Assembly: GCA_034440615.1 (NCBI GenBank)
Contig: JAOTOM010004799.1
Location: 124,001-188,000 of the forward strand
Source of the DNA: Ashinkailepas kermadecensis
Lineage: Eukaryota; Arthropoda; Thecostraca; Neolepadidae
DNA length: 64,000 nt
Direction: 5' to 3'
Part shown: piece by piece, positions 10,521 to 21,250 of the stretch
Layout: the number at the start of each line of letters is the position of its first letter
Position numbering within the stretch: the stretch's first letter is position 1
Notes under the pieces: generated by a model
Database searches by the model: none
The model's input: only the letters and a program-made list of their open reading frames with translations
What the model was told of the DNA's origin: nothing
Position numbers and translations under genes: made by a program

Positions 10521-10598
10521 ACAGCTGCTATTGTTTGAAGAAGCACCAGCCAGAGAAGCCGACGAAGGAGCTGATCAGGGACCGGGATTACGAGTTCT
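10521..10598 (+). CDS. sFRP-like gene exon 2: start of the netrin-like domain
   Basis: A 78-bp exon between acceptor TTATTTACAG and donor GTAAGG. It supplies 25 whole codons, with two bases completing a codon from exon 1 (giving Asp) and one base left for exon 3. The peptide contains SCYCLKKH and ends RDRDYEF. The Cys-X-Cys pair followed by lysines and an aromatic strand is how the netrin-like domain of sFRP3/sFRP4 proteins begins, and without it exon 3 would lack the first strand and cysteine pair. Phases match on both sides (1 in, 1 out). It lies 8 kb downstream of exon 1 among transposon debris. It is the only donor besides exons 5-6 type sites without an adjoining donor repeat. Confidence 0.78.
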
Positions 10599-10845
10599 GT
10601 AAGGGAAATGCCACTGTAATACTTGCATTTGATGAAAGCGAACTTGTGCAGTGCGCAGTGCGTTGAAGCTGTTACAAGTGCACAAATATTTGCAACTAAT
10701 GGTGAATTTTTCTTCTGATATTAATCGCTGGTCATAGTTGCCTAGATTAATCAGGGGCGGCGGCGCAGATGCGAAGGTAGGTGAACAAACTGGCATTAGT
10801 ATTTTCGCTTACATCAATAAATAAATAAAGCACACTTTATATAAG

Positions 10846-10847
<2 letters not shown>

Positions 10848-10915
<68 letters not shown>

Positions 10916-10990
10916 TATATACTTGTTTCTGGTGTGTGTGTGTGCGTGTGTGTGTGTTTGTGTGCATGCATGCGGATGCATATGTGTGTT
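10848..10990. repeat. (TA)n then (TG)n microsatellite
   Basis: Alternating TA to about 10922, followed by TG-rich sequence with GC interruptions to about 10985. Confidence 0.9.
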
Positions 10991-11084
10991 TATACCACTA
11001 TTTATTAATATGCAGTGATGATTTATATGCGCATGGCTAAGGGAAGGGAAACAAAGAGCGGTATCAAATGGATGTAAATCTTAA

Positions 11085-11900
11085 TGGAATGATGTTCTGA
11101 GTGGAGTGCCACATGGCTACGTTCTTGGCTCACTTCTCTTTATCGTCTTCGTGAGCAACATTGAGGTAGGGCGAATAAATACGCGTCTAAATTTGCTGAC
11201 ATGAAACTGGTAGGAATGACTCACAATCGTGATGAATTTAGCACTATCCAGCTAGACTTGGAGGACCGAAAATGTGGGCTGATAAATGGCCGATATCGTT
11301 CACTATGATAAGCCTAAGGCTGTGCATCTGGGGTATAGAGTTGGGACATTTAGATACCAATGGGAGGTACTGGATTTGATGTCACTGAACAGAAATAAAT
11401 ATTTAGGCATGCTAGTTTCAAGCCACCCTAAAATAAAAATAAAAATGTAATATAGCTAGGAACACGGCCATGAGAATGCTAGAAATTATTATTAGGAGTG
11501 TGAAATATAAAGGAAGGAAGCTATGAAAAGGTGTTCGTAGCCCCCGTGCAACGTCACTTGTAGCATTGTGTATTGGCATGGAGCCCTTGCATATCAGGAT
11601 AAATAGGTATGTTAGAACGAGTATGTATTGGTGGACTAGGACATTTAGAATATGGGGATGTTTTTATGGCATTGGATATGGACTACGTCAAGTGTAGGAG
11701 ATTAACAGGTGATATGAGTATTACAGAATGTGAATCATCATGTTGACCTTATATTTATGTACTCACATAGGGGTCATCATAGGTCACATAGGCCACCAAT
11801 TACGGTCAACAAGTCAAGGTGTAGGACAACTAAACGGCAACAAGTCTTCAGTCAAAGGATGATTTATCAATGTAATAGGCTGTCTGGTGTTATCATGATA
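11085..11900 (+). pseudogene. CR1-like reverse transcriptase relic
   Basis: Broken frames show SGVPHGYVLGSLLF at about 11100, the conserved reverse transcriptase block usually written SGVPQGSVLGPLLF. Further on come NRNKYLGMLVSSHPK (11390-11430) and, near 11790-11880, VNKSRCRTTKRQQVFSQRMI, a typical 3' end of this LINE type. The last segment resembles 56820-56900 inside the CACTA element, so both derive from one family. Many stops make it inactive. Confidence 0.7.
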
Positions 11901-11959
11901 TTTTGAGCTTTCCCTAGAAGAGCACTTCAGCCTCCTCAGACCATTTCGTGCCCCATAAA

Positions 11960-12930
11960 AAAAGACAAGGTGTTACGTTGTAAAAGTCAGCTTATGAGTT
12001 GGTTTGTCAGTTGGTTTGTCGGAGAAACATGGAAAGTGGTTTGATGAGGAATGGGTGGTCACCCTCCAAAGGTGAGGGCAAAGAAAAAGGAATTGTGTAT
12101 GTATGACAATAATCGAGCAGTGTTTTTTTTCGAGGGTCGTAGTATTCCTGATAATGAAGCAGGATATGATATAACTGTAAGATGAGTATTGCATGATGGG
12201 CATGGAAGCCGAGGTGAGCATGATATATACATCGATGTGTGAGGTTAATAGGTTAGTATCACCATTGCGTAGCCGCGATAGGATCTTTTCTTCTTGTCGG
12301 TCTGTTCGAAAAAATCGAGGGTTTGACGACTGGCTTGATGTTTCGTAATTGGATATGGTTTGTATTTTAATCCTTCTTTTTATGCGGAATGATCTGTAGT
12401 ATTGTAAATTTATTGGCCTCAAAATGTGGCGAAATTGTTGTGGGTTGTGGTAGCTAATAATCCTTTTGCTAGTTGATCTGATTCTCCGTTTCCTGGGATG
12501 CCACAGTGACTGGGCTCTCACAGGACACGGACCTTCACGCCCATCAGATCAAGTGATTCAAGTGTTTCATAAATGTAAATATTGCAGTGATGCGAAAAAG
12601 AAAGTGAAGAAAGGAATTGTAAGAGAGATTTGAAGTCCGAACAAGTAGCGACACGTGCCATGGGGTGACTGGTGAACGATTGCGTGCATAACGAAGGGCA
12701 ATCAGGAAGACGTGTAAATGACCATGAAAATGGAGTTGCGTCTGGCATACTATGTTGGTTTTTTTCTGTGTTCCAGAAACAATGTCATTCCTTGTAAGGT
12801 TGTCATCTTTAGAGCCGTCGGTAAAAAAGGAACATGACGATAACGAGGCCGAAACTGGTACAGTTTTTCTTTAGCATCTTCTGGATACAACTCCGATTTT
12901 TTAGTGATCGTCAGATAAAAATGTGCCGCT
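11960..12930. other. Intron 2 sequence, nothing recognised
   Basis: Open frames on the minus strand in this span (for example 11973-12521) lack any motif I know and have no clear splice or start context. I see no transposon ends. Confidence 0.45.
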
Positions 12931-13050
12931 CGACTATCTGCCACGGTGGTGTAGTTTGTCGAGGAAAAGTCGACTATCTGCCACGGTGGTGTAGTTGGTC
13001 GAGGAAGAGTCGACTATCTGCCACGGTGGTGTAGTTGGTGGAGGAAGAGC
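12931..13050 (+). repeat. 40-bp tandem repeat, 3 copies
   Basis: Units start CGACTATCTGCCACGGTGGT at 12931, 12971 and 13011, exactly 40 bp apart. Confidence 0.92.
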
Positions 13051-13240
13051 AGTAATGAGTGGAATAGCGTTATGCAGTTATGTAGGACATGTTTTGGCTC
13101 ATGTTGCTATAGTAAGGCCAGTTCGTGTTTCCGGCTGGACCTGAATAATCGTGGTGTAAAGCAATGTGTTGTGGCTACCCCATGTCTGGTGGTAGGTGTT
13201 GAGATCGCGCAGCACCAGGCAGGGGCGTGGGAGAAGGCCG

Positions 13241-13330
13241 AAGGCACATCTGACAGGCTCTTCGGTCAGAAGAGCCGGTAGAAAGGCAGATGTGCCTTTC
13301 TACCCAGAAAGGCACATCTGACCGGCTCTA
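13241..13330. repeat. Nested inverted repeats
   Basis: The strings AAGGCACATCTGA and GGCTCT occur in both directions several times around a centre near 13290 (for example GTAGAAAGGC against GCCTTTCTAC). A folded strand would form a strong multi-arm hairpin. No coding content. Confidence 0.75.
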
Positions 13331-14040
13331 ACCTATGGATGGGATGGGACACAAAACACTGGCGTGCTAGCCGCCGGTAAGGCTCGGTTTCTCAACGACG
13401 CCCTGGAAGGAGCGCCGATGGGTCGATAGGGAGGGGATGGGAGCAGGGAGGAAACTACGCCGACCGAACCCACCTGACTGGAGTACTGGTAGGCCGGACG
13501 GCCTACGCCAAGCGAGGGGCGGAGCTTCACGTAAGCACCCTCACAAGAGTACCTACGGGACAGCTGGGGAGGGCGGGTCGGTGCGAACGGCTCTTCGGCG
13601 GCCAGCAGCGTCGGAGTCTCCTCTAGGAAGAACCTCCCAGAAGGTAACTCTTGCAAGATTTCTGGTTGGGGACAATTAGTCACATGATGGTAGGCCACAT
13701 TCGCCTAATATTGCGAACTCTATACAAGCCAGCAACTCATAATCTACAATATTCATCTTTTTGTCAGTTCGTACAGATATACACGCATACTCGCATGCTA
13801 CCAGCATCGATGAAGTTGAGGAAATGTGCGCGCACCTGTGATGCGGGTGTTGACTCTTCAGCGCACGCCAGTCATATTCAAGTGAGAAGCATGCTCAACG
13901 AACTATGACTGGATATGCAATAAACTGATAGAACCAATTACAGAATAGAAGTGAGTCAGCTATTATCATTGTTCCCCTGCGGACACATGCTGCGCTGTCT
14001 CCTCTGGACAACACTGATCGTCATGATCTGTGCTGGACAG
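13331..14040. other. Intron 2 end, GC-rich segment without recognised content
   Basis: 13330-13680 is GC-rich and carries a 121-codon minus-strand open frame with no motif I recognise; composition alone could keep it open. The remainder is ordinary intron up to the acceptor GCTGGACAG at 14040. Confidence 0.4.
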
Positions 14041-14206
14041 CGATCAAGGCCCGGATGGAGGGCTTCACGCCGTCTCACTTCCCGTCGGTGCTCAGCGTCA
14101 CCGTGCTGGACATCTTCCGCGACGGCCTGGTGGAGCTGAAGATCAACAACGTCACATTCATCCGCACCAACACCTCGTGCAAGTGTCCCGAGCTGACGCC
14201 CGGCAA
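14041..14206 (+). CDS. sFRP-like gene exon 3: middle of the netrin-like domain
   Basis: This exon follows acceptor TGTGCTGGACAG and ends before donor GTGAGT. It completes the split codon from exon 2 and reads IKARMEGFTPSHFPSVLSV, then VTVLDIFRDGLVELKI, and NVTFIRTNTSCKCPEL. The alternating hydrophobic strands, the N-glycosylation site NVT and the Cys-Lys-Cys pair match the netrin-like fold of sFRP3/sFRP4, where this pair is disulphide bonded to the first. It ends in phase 2 with AA, completed by G of exon 4 to give Lys. In the family this domain helps bind heparan sulphate and some Wnts. Confidence 0.85.
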
Positions 14207-14278
14207 GTGAGTGGTGGCACGTGCATCCTGTCATCAGCTGGCGCCCGGCCAGCGAATGATGTCACGTGTCTCCTCTGA
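14191..14278 (+). repeat. 44-bp duplication spanning the exon 3 splice donor
   Basis: Two diverged copies start AGCTGACGCCCGGCAAGTGA at 14191 and AGCTGGCGCCCGGCCAGCGA at 14235. The unit covers the last 16 coding bases plus the donor and early intron. The second copy has lost the GT. Confidence 0.72.
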
Positions 14279-14279
14279 A

Positions 14280-15481
14280 GGAGCTTAAGCTAGGCGGCTT
14301 ACCTCGGCTATGTTCGTCTGCCGAGATCACGGCAGCGAGCAAAATACCAGCACCCGAAGCACAAGTCATGCAATTAGTGTCAATTCTTGATTAAATTTGA
14401 AGCGCGTATCGTAACTTTGAAAATACGTTCGCTACGGCGGAAAATTGATACCCTTTGTCAGATAGACTTTGTAAAATTTCTGACAGTAAGTAGGTCATCA
14501 GGATGACAGGTGGGCTCCACAAGTATAGGCTGGAAAATCGCTCGATACCCATGCGCTTGCGAATTCCGCCGATCTGTTTTACTCAACAATCGGTCAAATA
14601 TCCGCATTGTTATTATCGCTTGGGCAGAAATTGAATGTTTCTCCCGTTCCAAAGTTGTAATATGTCAACATGGAGGAGATTATGCTGTCTCGTGCACTCC
14701 CTTCGTTTGCTCCACTAGTACACCTACAGCCACTAGACTGTCGCAATGCAGCAGCAGAGCACAGGGAGAATGGCGCATAGCAATGCCAGGTTCCTGTAGA
14801 AAAACAAATTATTACCTAGATGTAAGACTTGCCCATGTAAAGGACAATCGGGCACCTTGGATTAAGGTACACGTGCATACTATGTCGCAAATAATTACAC
14901 CGGCCATATCTTGATGAAGGAAAGTGTCACTTCTCATATCGTGAAGGGCAGCTGAGAGGTAGCTCTTAATTATTTTCCCACCATTTTTTGGACGATGAAT
15001 AATGTTCGACCAAGAACTAATAACGTGCATATATCCTCATTCTCATGGCATACATTCGCCTCCCGTATCCTGGCAAGACAGGGTTCGAGTCGCTTCACGC
15101 GGCTCGCATGGGCAGCGCCAACGTCACCTGACTCCCCCCCCCTCCCCTCCCCCTCCCTCTCCCGGCTGGGAGGGTCAGTTGGCAACTGGTCGATCGAAGG
15201 CTGGGAACGAGCTACCGTGGTGGTCGGTTCGGAACATTGACAGCACGTTAAGCTCTCGGTCAAAACTTTGCCCGTTGAACTGGAATTCATGGGTCGGTGG
15301 CGTGGTCAGGGTTCACGCAACAAGCTCTGCTGAGCATAGGACCCTGGTCCACAATGCCATCCTGGTACTAATTCGAATTAAATTAATTGAATCAAAATCA
15401 TATCATCTCATGCTTGTTCCCTTCCACTAAATACGTTGGTTTTCATACCGGTGTGAAGGAGCCGGCCTTCCTTGTCCGCAG
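14280..15481. other. Intron 3, nothing recognised
   Basis: No exon, transposon or repeat array is evident. The open frames on both strands lack known motifs. A pyrimidine-rich tract lies near 15130-15170. Confidence 0.5.
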
Positions 15482-15590
15482 GGAGTATCTCATCATGGGT
15501 CATGAAGACTTCGACAAGTCGGAGCTGCTGCTGGCCAAGGACAGCTATGTGGTGCCATGGTCGGATCCCATCAACAGGGAGTATGGTCAG
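15482..15590 (+). CDS. sFRP-like gene exon 4: end of the netrin-like domain
   Basis: Acceptor CTTGTCCGCAG precedes 15482; the exon completes Lys and reads EYLIMGHEDFDKSELLLAKD, then SYVVPWSDPINREYGQ, ending in phase 0 before GTGTGT. The pattern of a Tyr-Leu/Ile-Ile-Met-Gly strand, Glu-Asp, a Leu-Leu-Leu strand and a Trp near the end is the signature of the sFRP3/FRZB netrin-like domain. The last 40 bases and the donor are copied four more times downstream, giving alternative donors. If the first donor is ignored the frame stays open to a stop at 15914, so intron retention would add about 107 residues. Confidence 0.85.
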
Positions 15591-15780
15591 GTGTGTGGAG
15601 CCGTGGTCGGATCCCATCAACAGGCAGTATGGTCAAGTGTGTGGTGCCATGGTCGGATCCCATCAACGGAGAGTATGGTCAGGTGTGTGGAGCCGTGGTT
15701 GGATCCCATTAACAGGCAGTATGGTCAGGTGTCTGGAGCCATGGTCGGATCCCATCAACAGGCAGTATGGTCAGCTGTTT
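15551..15780 (+). repeat. 46-bp array made of exon 4 end plus splice donor, 5 copies
   Basis: Five units of exactly 46 bp. Each has 40 bases equivalent to the exon end (GGTGCCATGGTCGGATCCCA onward to GTATGGTCAG) and 6 bases of donor. Donors read CAG/GTGTGT, CAA/GTGTGT, CAG/GTGTGT, CAG/GTGTCT and CAG/CTGTTT, so the first four keep GT and the fifth has lost it. Confidence 0.95.
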
Positions 15781-15947
15781 GGTGTGCCTTGTTGTACAGC
15801 AGCCGATACACCGCCCTGCTGTATGGGCGCTGTATGGCCAACGCAGTCGATGCGCCCCTAAACCTAAACATCCAACCAACACCGGCCTGCTACACAGAAA
15901 CATACCAAATCTAGCCTAATGCCGTAGTGTTCGTTGAAGCGTCAATC

Positions 15948-16099
15948 GTAGGTGGTTGCTCCCCCGATCAGTGAGTGAAGCTCACTTTGGGTTGGTGGCA
16001 GAGGTAAGAAAGGTTGTGAATCAGTAGGTGGGTGCTCCCCTGATCAGTGAGTGAAGCTCACTTTGAGTTGGTGGCAGAGGTAAGAAAGGTTGTGAATCA
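15948..16099 (+). repeat. 76-bp tandem duplication
   Basis: Two nearly identical copies start GTAGGTGG at 15948 and 16024, both containing GATCAGTGAGTGAAGCTCAC. Confidence 0.93.
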
Positions 16100-16840
16100 C
16101 AAAGACATTTGAATGATTATAATATTCAAAGGAATGCATGGTTTACATTCCCCTGTACTTGAGAGATGTTCCAATCTTAATGTTAATATAATGAATAAAT
16201 CCCATTTTCGGCTCACCATCATCATAATGAAAATCGAAGTACCTGGATTTCGATCTTCATTTAGCCGAGCCAAGTGCACCTTTTGAGCCATCAATTATGT
16301 CTTATAATGCACTCGTTTGCAAATTTTCTAAGTGGCACAGTGATGCATTTCACACTTAGTCCTACTTAAGAAGTATTTCCATTTTAATGTTGTCCAATAT
16401 CCAGTGTGAGACTGGCAGATAAATTAAATCAGCTGACCTATCTACACGAACGTGAGCCACAATACAACAGCATACCATAATTCCATAGCCCTTAAGGCTA
16501 CCTACAGTACATAAGAATTGTAACAGGAAAAATGTTGAGCTAGCCTTGATATTGCAAATTTAGCAACTAGCAGAGTAAAGTATGATAGAAAGGTGTCTGC
16601 TGTATCATATTGGATGTTTTTTTAATGTTAATATTCTATGTCACTATGCATGCTTTCATACACGTAATCACACAAATCGGCAAGAAATCTACAACAAAGG
16701 GATTTAAGTGTGGCTACAATATATGCTCTTATCAACTCAACATTTTCATCCCACAAACAGCTCATGTATTCGCTACATCACATTTACACATCGTCATTAA
16801 AGGGTTGGCGAGTTTTGAACAATGCGTTCAGGGGAATATT
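16100..16840. other. Intron 4 sequence, nothing recognised
   Basis: AT-rich, without recognisable genes or transposons. Confidence 0.5.
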
Positions 16841-16844
16841 GCTT

Positions 16845-17265
16845 GGCACTGGAAGGATGACATATGGGTATATTATTTGTCACTGGGAAGAAAACACAGG
16901 GGTATATTACTTTACACTGGGAAGAAAACACAGGGGTATAACATTTGACACAAGGAAGAAGATACAGAGATATATTATTTGACGCTGGGTAGAAGACATT
17001 GGGTATATTATTCGATGCCGGGGAGAAGACAAATGAGAATATTATCTGACACTGGAATAAGACACGGTGGTATATTTTCTGACACTGGGAAAAAGACACC
17101 AGGGTATATTATTTGACACTGGGAAGAAGACACAGGGGTATATTATTTGACACCGGAAGAATACACATGGGTATATGATTTCACACTGGTAAGATGACAA
17201 AGGAGAATAGTATTTGGCACTGGGAAATAGACACAGGGGAATATTATTTTGCACTTGGAAGAATT
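16845..17265 (+). repeat. About 36-bp minisatellite, diverged
   Basis: About 11 imperfect units related to GGGTATATTATTTGACACTG followed by GGAAGAAGACACA. Copies vary more in length and sequence than in the other arrays of this gene. Confidence 0.88.
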
Positions 17266-17956
17266 TATGGTAGAGAATTTAAGAGGTTTGTGCAATAGAA
17301 AGCGTACTTGGGTCATCCAACATCAATATTTCACGCAACACATTATATGTTTCGTTAGTCCACCTCGTAGCAACACCAGCAACACGACTGCTCAACATTA
17401 TAACTGCTGCTGTTGTTGTTGCTCCGATCAGAAACACTTTCCAGATTATTGACTGACACGATTGGTACTACTAGGGTGACGCTAGTGTTGATAAAGTGAC
17501 CCGGAGTAACCTGATAAAAACATGTCCGTCCAGCTGGAATAACTCGGGTGAGCAAATTGCGGGAGCGAAGTCGACTTTGTGGAACAAAAATAATCATTTT
17601 TCGCGATGGACAGCGATTTACTGCATAATCCGACCATGTATATTGTATATCTGGGACAGTCCCTTTAAGCTTACATGAATCGCACAGGAGTTATACTAAC
17701 CGCAGCACTGTCGTCTGATTGCATTGGATTGAATTGCACGTAGCATTGCATTACGTTGCATATAGCTCCTTGAGCTACCTGCTTAGTTTCATAGCTTGTA
17801 CTTGGTTGTTTCGCCTGGTGACGTCCCGCCTGTGTGGCGATGTCTCTACCATATCATCTCCGTAGCGTCTCAGTAGGCTGTTGACGTCCCGCTTACGTGT
17901 CCATGTCTCTACTATACCATCTTCGTAGCGTCTCAGTAGGCTGGTGACATCGACAG
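17266..17956. other. End of intron 4 with a 65-bp duplication
   Basis: Two copies of a segment containing TAGCGTCTCAGTAGGCTG and GTGACGTCCCGC-like sequence lie at about 17815-17945, directly before the acceptor of exon 5 at 17956. No coding content otherwise. Confidence 0.5.
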
Positions 17957-18144
17957 AACGCTCGTGACGAGTACCGGGACGAATCGCGACGCCATTACTC
18001 GCAACGCTACAGCAACTACGTGCACCACCACGGCTTCCCTCTGGGCTTCTCCCGGCCGTCCTTCTCCACCTTACTGATGGCGGGCGGCGCCTACGCGCTC
18101 TACCGACACTACAGCAACAAGAAGAAGCTCGGCAGGATGAACGG
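17957..18144 (+). CDS. Exon 5: basic, His/Tyr-rich tail segment
   Basis: Acceptor GACATCGACAG and donor GTTAGT bound a 188-bp open exon, phase 0 to 2. It reads NARDEYRDESRRHYSQRYSN, then HHHGFPLGFSRPSF, a short hydrophobic stretch STLLMAGGAYALY and the basic RHYSNKKKLGRMNG. Phase 0 fits the exon 4 end, and its phase 2 end fits exon 6, where GG plus G makes Gly. In FRZB and sFRP4 a basic tail follows the netrin-like domain, so continuation of the same gene is reasonable, but I do not recognise this sequence. The alternative is a separate gene whose first exon I cannot see. The hydrophobic stretch is short for a membrane span. Confidence 0.6.
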
Positions 18145-19330
18145 GTTAGTGCCGGAGAGGGTAGTGAGGTTTGTGGTGTGGGGAGTTTGTACGGGTTAGT
18201 GCTGGCGAAGATAGTGAGGTTTGTGGTGTGGGGAGTTTGTACGGGTTAGTGCTGGCGAGGATAATGAGGTTTGTGGTGTGGGGAGTTTGCACAGGTTAGA
18301 GCCGTCGAGGATAGTGAGGTTTGTGGTGTGGGGAGTTTGTGCGGGTTACAGCCGTCGAGGATAGTGAGGTTTGTGGTGTGGTGAGTTTACACAGGTTAGA
18401 GCCGTCGAGGATAGTGAGGTTTGAGGTGTGGGAAGTTAGTACGGTTTAGAGCCGTCGAGGTTAGTGCGGTTTGTGGTGTGGGAAGTTTGTACGGTTTAGA
18501 GCCGTCGAGGATAGTGAGGTTTGTGGTGTGGGAAGTTTGTACGGTTTAGAGCCGTCGAGGATAGTGAGGTTTGTGGTGTGGGGAGTTTGCACAGGTTAGA
18601 GCCGTCGAGGATAGTGAGGTTTGTGGTGTGGGAAGTTTGTACGGTTTAGAGAAGTCGAGGATAGTGAGGTTTGTGGTGTGGGGAGTTTGCACAGGTTAGA
18701 GCCGTCGAGGATAGTGAGGTTTGTGGTGTGGGGAGTTTGCACAGGTTAGAGCCGTCGAGGATAGTGAGGTTTCTGGTGTGGGGAGTTTGTACGGGTTAGA
18801 GCCGTCGAGGATAGCGAGGTTTGTGGTGTGGGAAGTTTGTACGGGTTTGAGCCGTCGAGGTTAGTGCGGTTTGTGGTGTGGGAAGTTTGTACGGTTTAGA
18901 GCCGTGGAGGATAGTGAGGTTTGTGGTGTGGGAAGTTTGTACGGTTTAGAGCCGTCGAGGTTAGTGCGGTTTGTGGTGTGGGGAGTTTGCACAGGTTAGA
19001 GCCGTGGAGGATAGTGAGGTTTGTGTTGTGGGAAGTTTGTGTGGGTTAGAGCCGTCGAGGATAGTGAGGTTTGTGGTGTGGGGAGTTTGTACGGGTTAGA
19101 GCCGTCGAGGATAGTGAGGTTTGTGGTGTGGGAAGTTTGTACGGGTTACAGCCGTCGAGGATAGTGAGGTTTGTGGTGTGGGAAGTTTGTACGGTTTAGA
19201 GCCGTCGAGGATAGTGAGGTTTGTGGTGTGGGGAGTTTGCACAGGTTAGAGCCGTCGAGGATAGTAAGGTTTGTGGTGTGGGGAGTTTGTACGGGGTAGT
19301 GCTGGCGAGGATAGTGAGGTTTGTGGTTGG
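18141..19330 (+). repeat. 50-bp minisatellite starting at the exon 5 splice donor, about 24 copies
   Basis: The consensus unit is GGGAGTTTGTACGGGTTAGA then GCCGTCGAGGATAGTGAGGT and TTGTGGTGTG, 50 bp. The phase of the repeat does not slip anywhere: the block GCCGTCGAGG recurs at 18301, 18351, 18401 and so on, with substitutions but no insertions or deletions that I can find. The first unit overlaps the true donor ACGG/GTTAGT, and the other units carry variants ACGGGTTAG, ACAGGTTAG and ACGGTTTAG at the same place. Confidence 0.95.
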
Positions 19331-20931
19331 CGTCCTTACGGCCGGTTTGGCGCCCTTCCTGGACGGCTACCAGCGCGCTTTATGAGCATGGCCGCTCTTG
19401 GCGAATTCTTAAATATGCCCCTGGCAGGGGTGGATTCTGAAATGTTGGTCGGGATAGGGGATTTGTTCTGGAAAAGCGCCATTCTTCGGATGGGATGACT
19501 TTCTACGAATGGCGTCAAACTCCCCGTGGAGCGAGGCATGGCTGGATATCTCGGGTGGGTCCTTGGAGGGGGGGGAGGGAAGGTCTGGTCCCCCTGATTC
19601 GGTACCCTGCGAAAGTTAAGGTGTCATTTTTTCCTGCTTAATCTGAAATGATATCTTAAAAATACGAACTCGGACCTGCCCCCTGGCTTCGTGAGAGATA
19701 TTCCCTCTGGAGCAGGGGAATGGCGGGTGCATCCCAGCCTCCTGAATGGATGCCAATTTTCAGTTGAAGAGAAGCCACATCTCCACCGGAGGACGCACAT
19801 TCCCCAGATGCCGTCCTCGATCAGCTACTGGCCGTTGGTCTTTTCACAGACTCAGCACCCCTTTTCCTATGGAAGTTCTGCGATAGCCAGTACAGCTCCA
19901 ATTTAGGCTATAACTAGACAAGGTGTTTGGTCATGACCTTGGTCATGGAACCGAATATTTAGAGTCTTTGGCTGAACTGCCGTGATTCGGGTATTGTCCA
20001 TGATTACCCTATTTCATGACAGGGGGTTCAAACTCCGAACCGTATCAGTTGCATTCTGCAACTCGAAAGTGCAACAAGTTGTTTCTGCCTGTCAGTTGTC
20101 AGTAGCAACACACTGAACATCTTTAAAAACAGCATAGACAATCATTATAAGAATAGGGGGCTTGTTTTTCTGTATTCCAGGGAGAGTTTATTGACGCATT
20201 TGGTGGACAACTGGTTCAGTGCACAGAGGGCAACCAAGAAGGTCCCTTGTGGCTCATAGTTGCACTGATCTTTTATGTCTTTATGTCTGTATGCCTTTCG
20301 AAGCAATTGTTTACTAATAAAGATGTATTTAGTTTGTCTTCCTTTTTTACTTTCTGATGTGCTGTTACTGTTTTATAATATTGTCCTTTATGAATGCTAT
20401 TTTTAATTAAAGAAATGCGAAATGTGACCATGCATTGCAGCGCTATAACTCGAGTTACGCGTCCAGTTTATGCGTCCAGTGCCTACAACGCAACGCGTCA
20501 TAACGGCTCATATGCATGGAGTGTGGGAGAGAGCTTCGACAGTTCTGATGCTGCCTAGGCTCGTGTCTCTGGGAAGGGCTATCCGCGCAGTGAGGGATCG
20601 CTGCGGCTAAATTCGACAGCGATATATTGTTTTGAACTGTTAATTATTTTATTCTACAATTATTTTCTGGCAACTATTTTCTTGCAATTATTTTCTGGTA
20701 CAAATTAAGTATATAATTTACTTAGGGTAACAATTTGAGATAATACTCCATAGGCCACTAGGAAAATATACACGTCATAAAAACATCTTTTGGCCTAATC
20801 CAGGTTAGACAGTGCCTAAAGTCCCTTAATAGGCGCGCCGCCACTGCGTGACATGCATAGCTAGCATTGCTCCTGCTGTTAGTGAGCTAGTCCGTATTGT
20901 GCACTACTTCTGCTGTCTGCTGGCCCGATAG
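19331..20931. other. Intron 5 remainder
   Basis: No host exon. Sequence around 20160-20330 looks like the 3' end of a transcript-derived insertion, ending with AATAAA near 20315, but no coding frame identifies it. Confidence 0.4.
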
Positions 20932-21136
20932 GTATCCGGGTTACGGCGGATATGGTAACTCGTTTGGCGCACTGGGCGGCGGCGGTTTCGGCGCGCTCGG
21001 AAACCCCCGAGGCACATACACCAACTTCAACACCATGGGTGGATCACCCGCTTACGGTGGCAACTACGGCTACAACAACTACAACACTCGGCCCGGATAT
21101 GGCGGAGCTGGAGGCTTCGGCAGACCCGCTTCGCAG
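20932..21136 (+). CDS. Exon 6: Gly/Tyr/Asn-rich low-complexity segment
   Basis: Acceptor GGCCCGATAG and donor GTCAGT enclose 205 bp, phase 2 to 0. The peptide is rich in Gly, Tyr and Asn: YPGYGGYGNSFGALGGGG, then NFNTMGG, GGNYGYNNYNTRPGYGG, ending RPASQ. Such compositions occur in structural matrix proteins and in prion-like disordered regions, but I cannot assign a family. The codon split with exon 5 (GG plus G) and the in-phase join to exon 7 support a common transcript. No cysteines are present. Confidence 0.65.
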
Positions 21137-21177
21137 GTCAGTTGGTGTGTGAATGGGTAGGACATCCTGCGGGCTGT

Positions 21178-21250
21178 TGGACGATGTGTAGGGATATCGG
21201 TAACAGCTCGGAGAACGATGTATGGAGATATCGGCAGCAGCTCGGATACG
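21178..21250 (+). repeat. 35-bp duplication near the exon 6 donor
   Basis: Two copies containing ACGATGT, then GGATATCGG or AGATATCGG and CAGCTCGG. It starts about 40 bases after the donor and does not include it. Confidence 0.7.

Noticed and set aside
15591..15914. Read-through end of the sFRP-like gene to a stop at 15914
   Set aside because: The stretch is made of donor-bearing repeat units, and phase-compatible exons follow. Kept only as a possible retained-intron form.
18145..19330. CRISPR-like array
   Set aside because: Units are contiguous with no unique spacers, and the context is an animal intron. It is a minisatellite.
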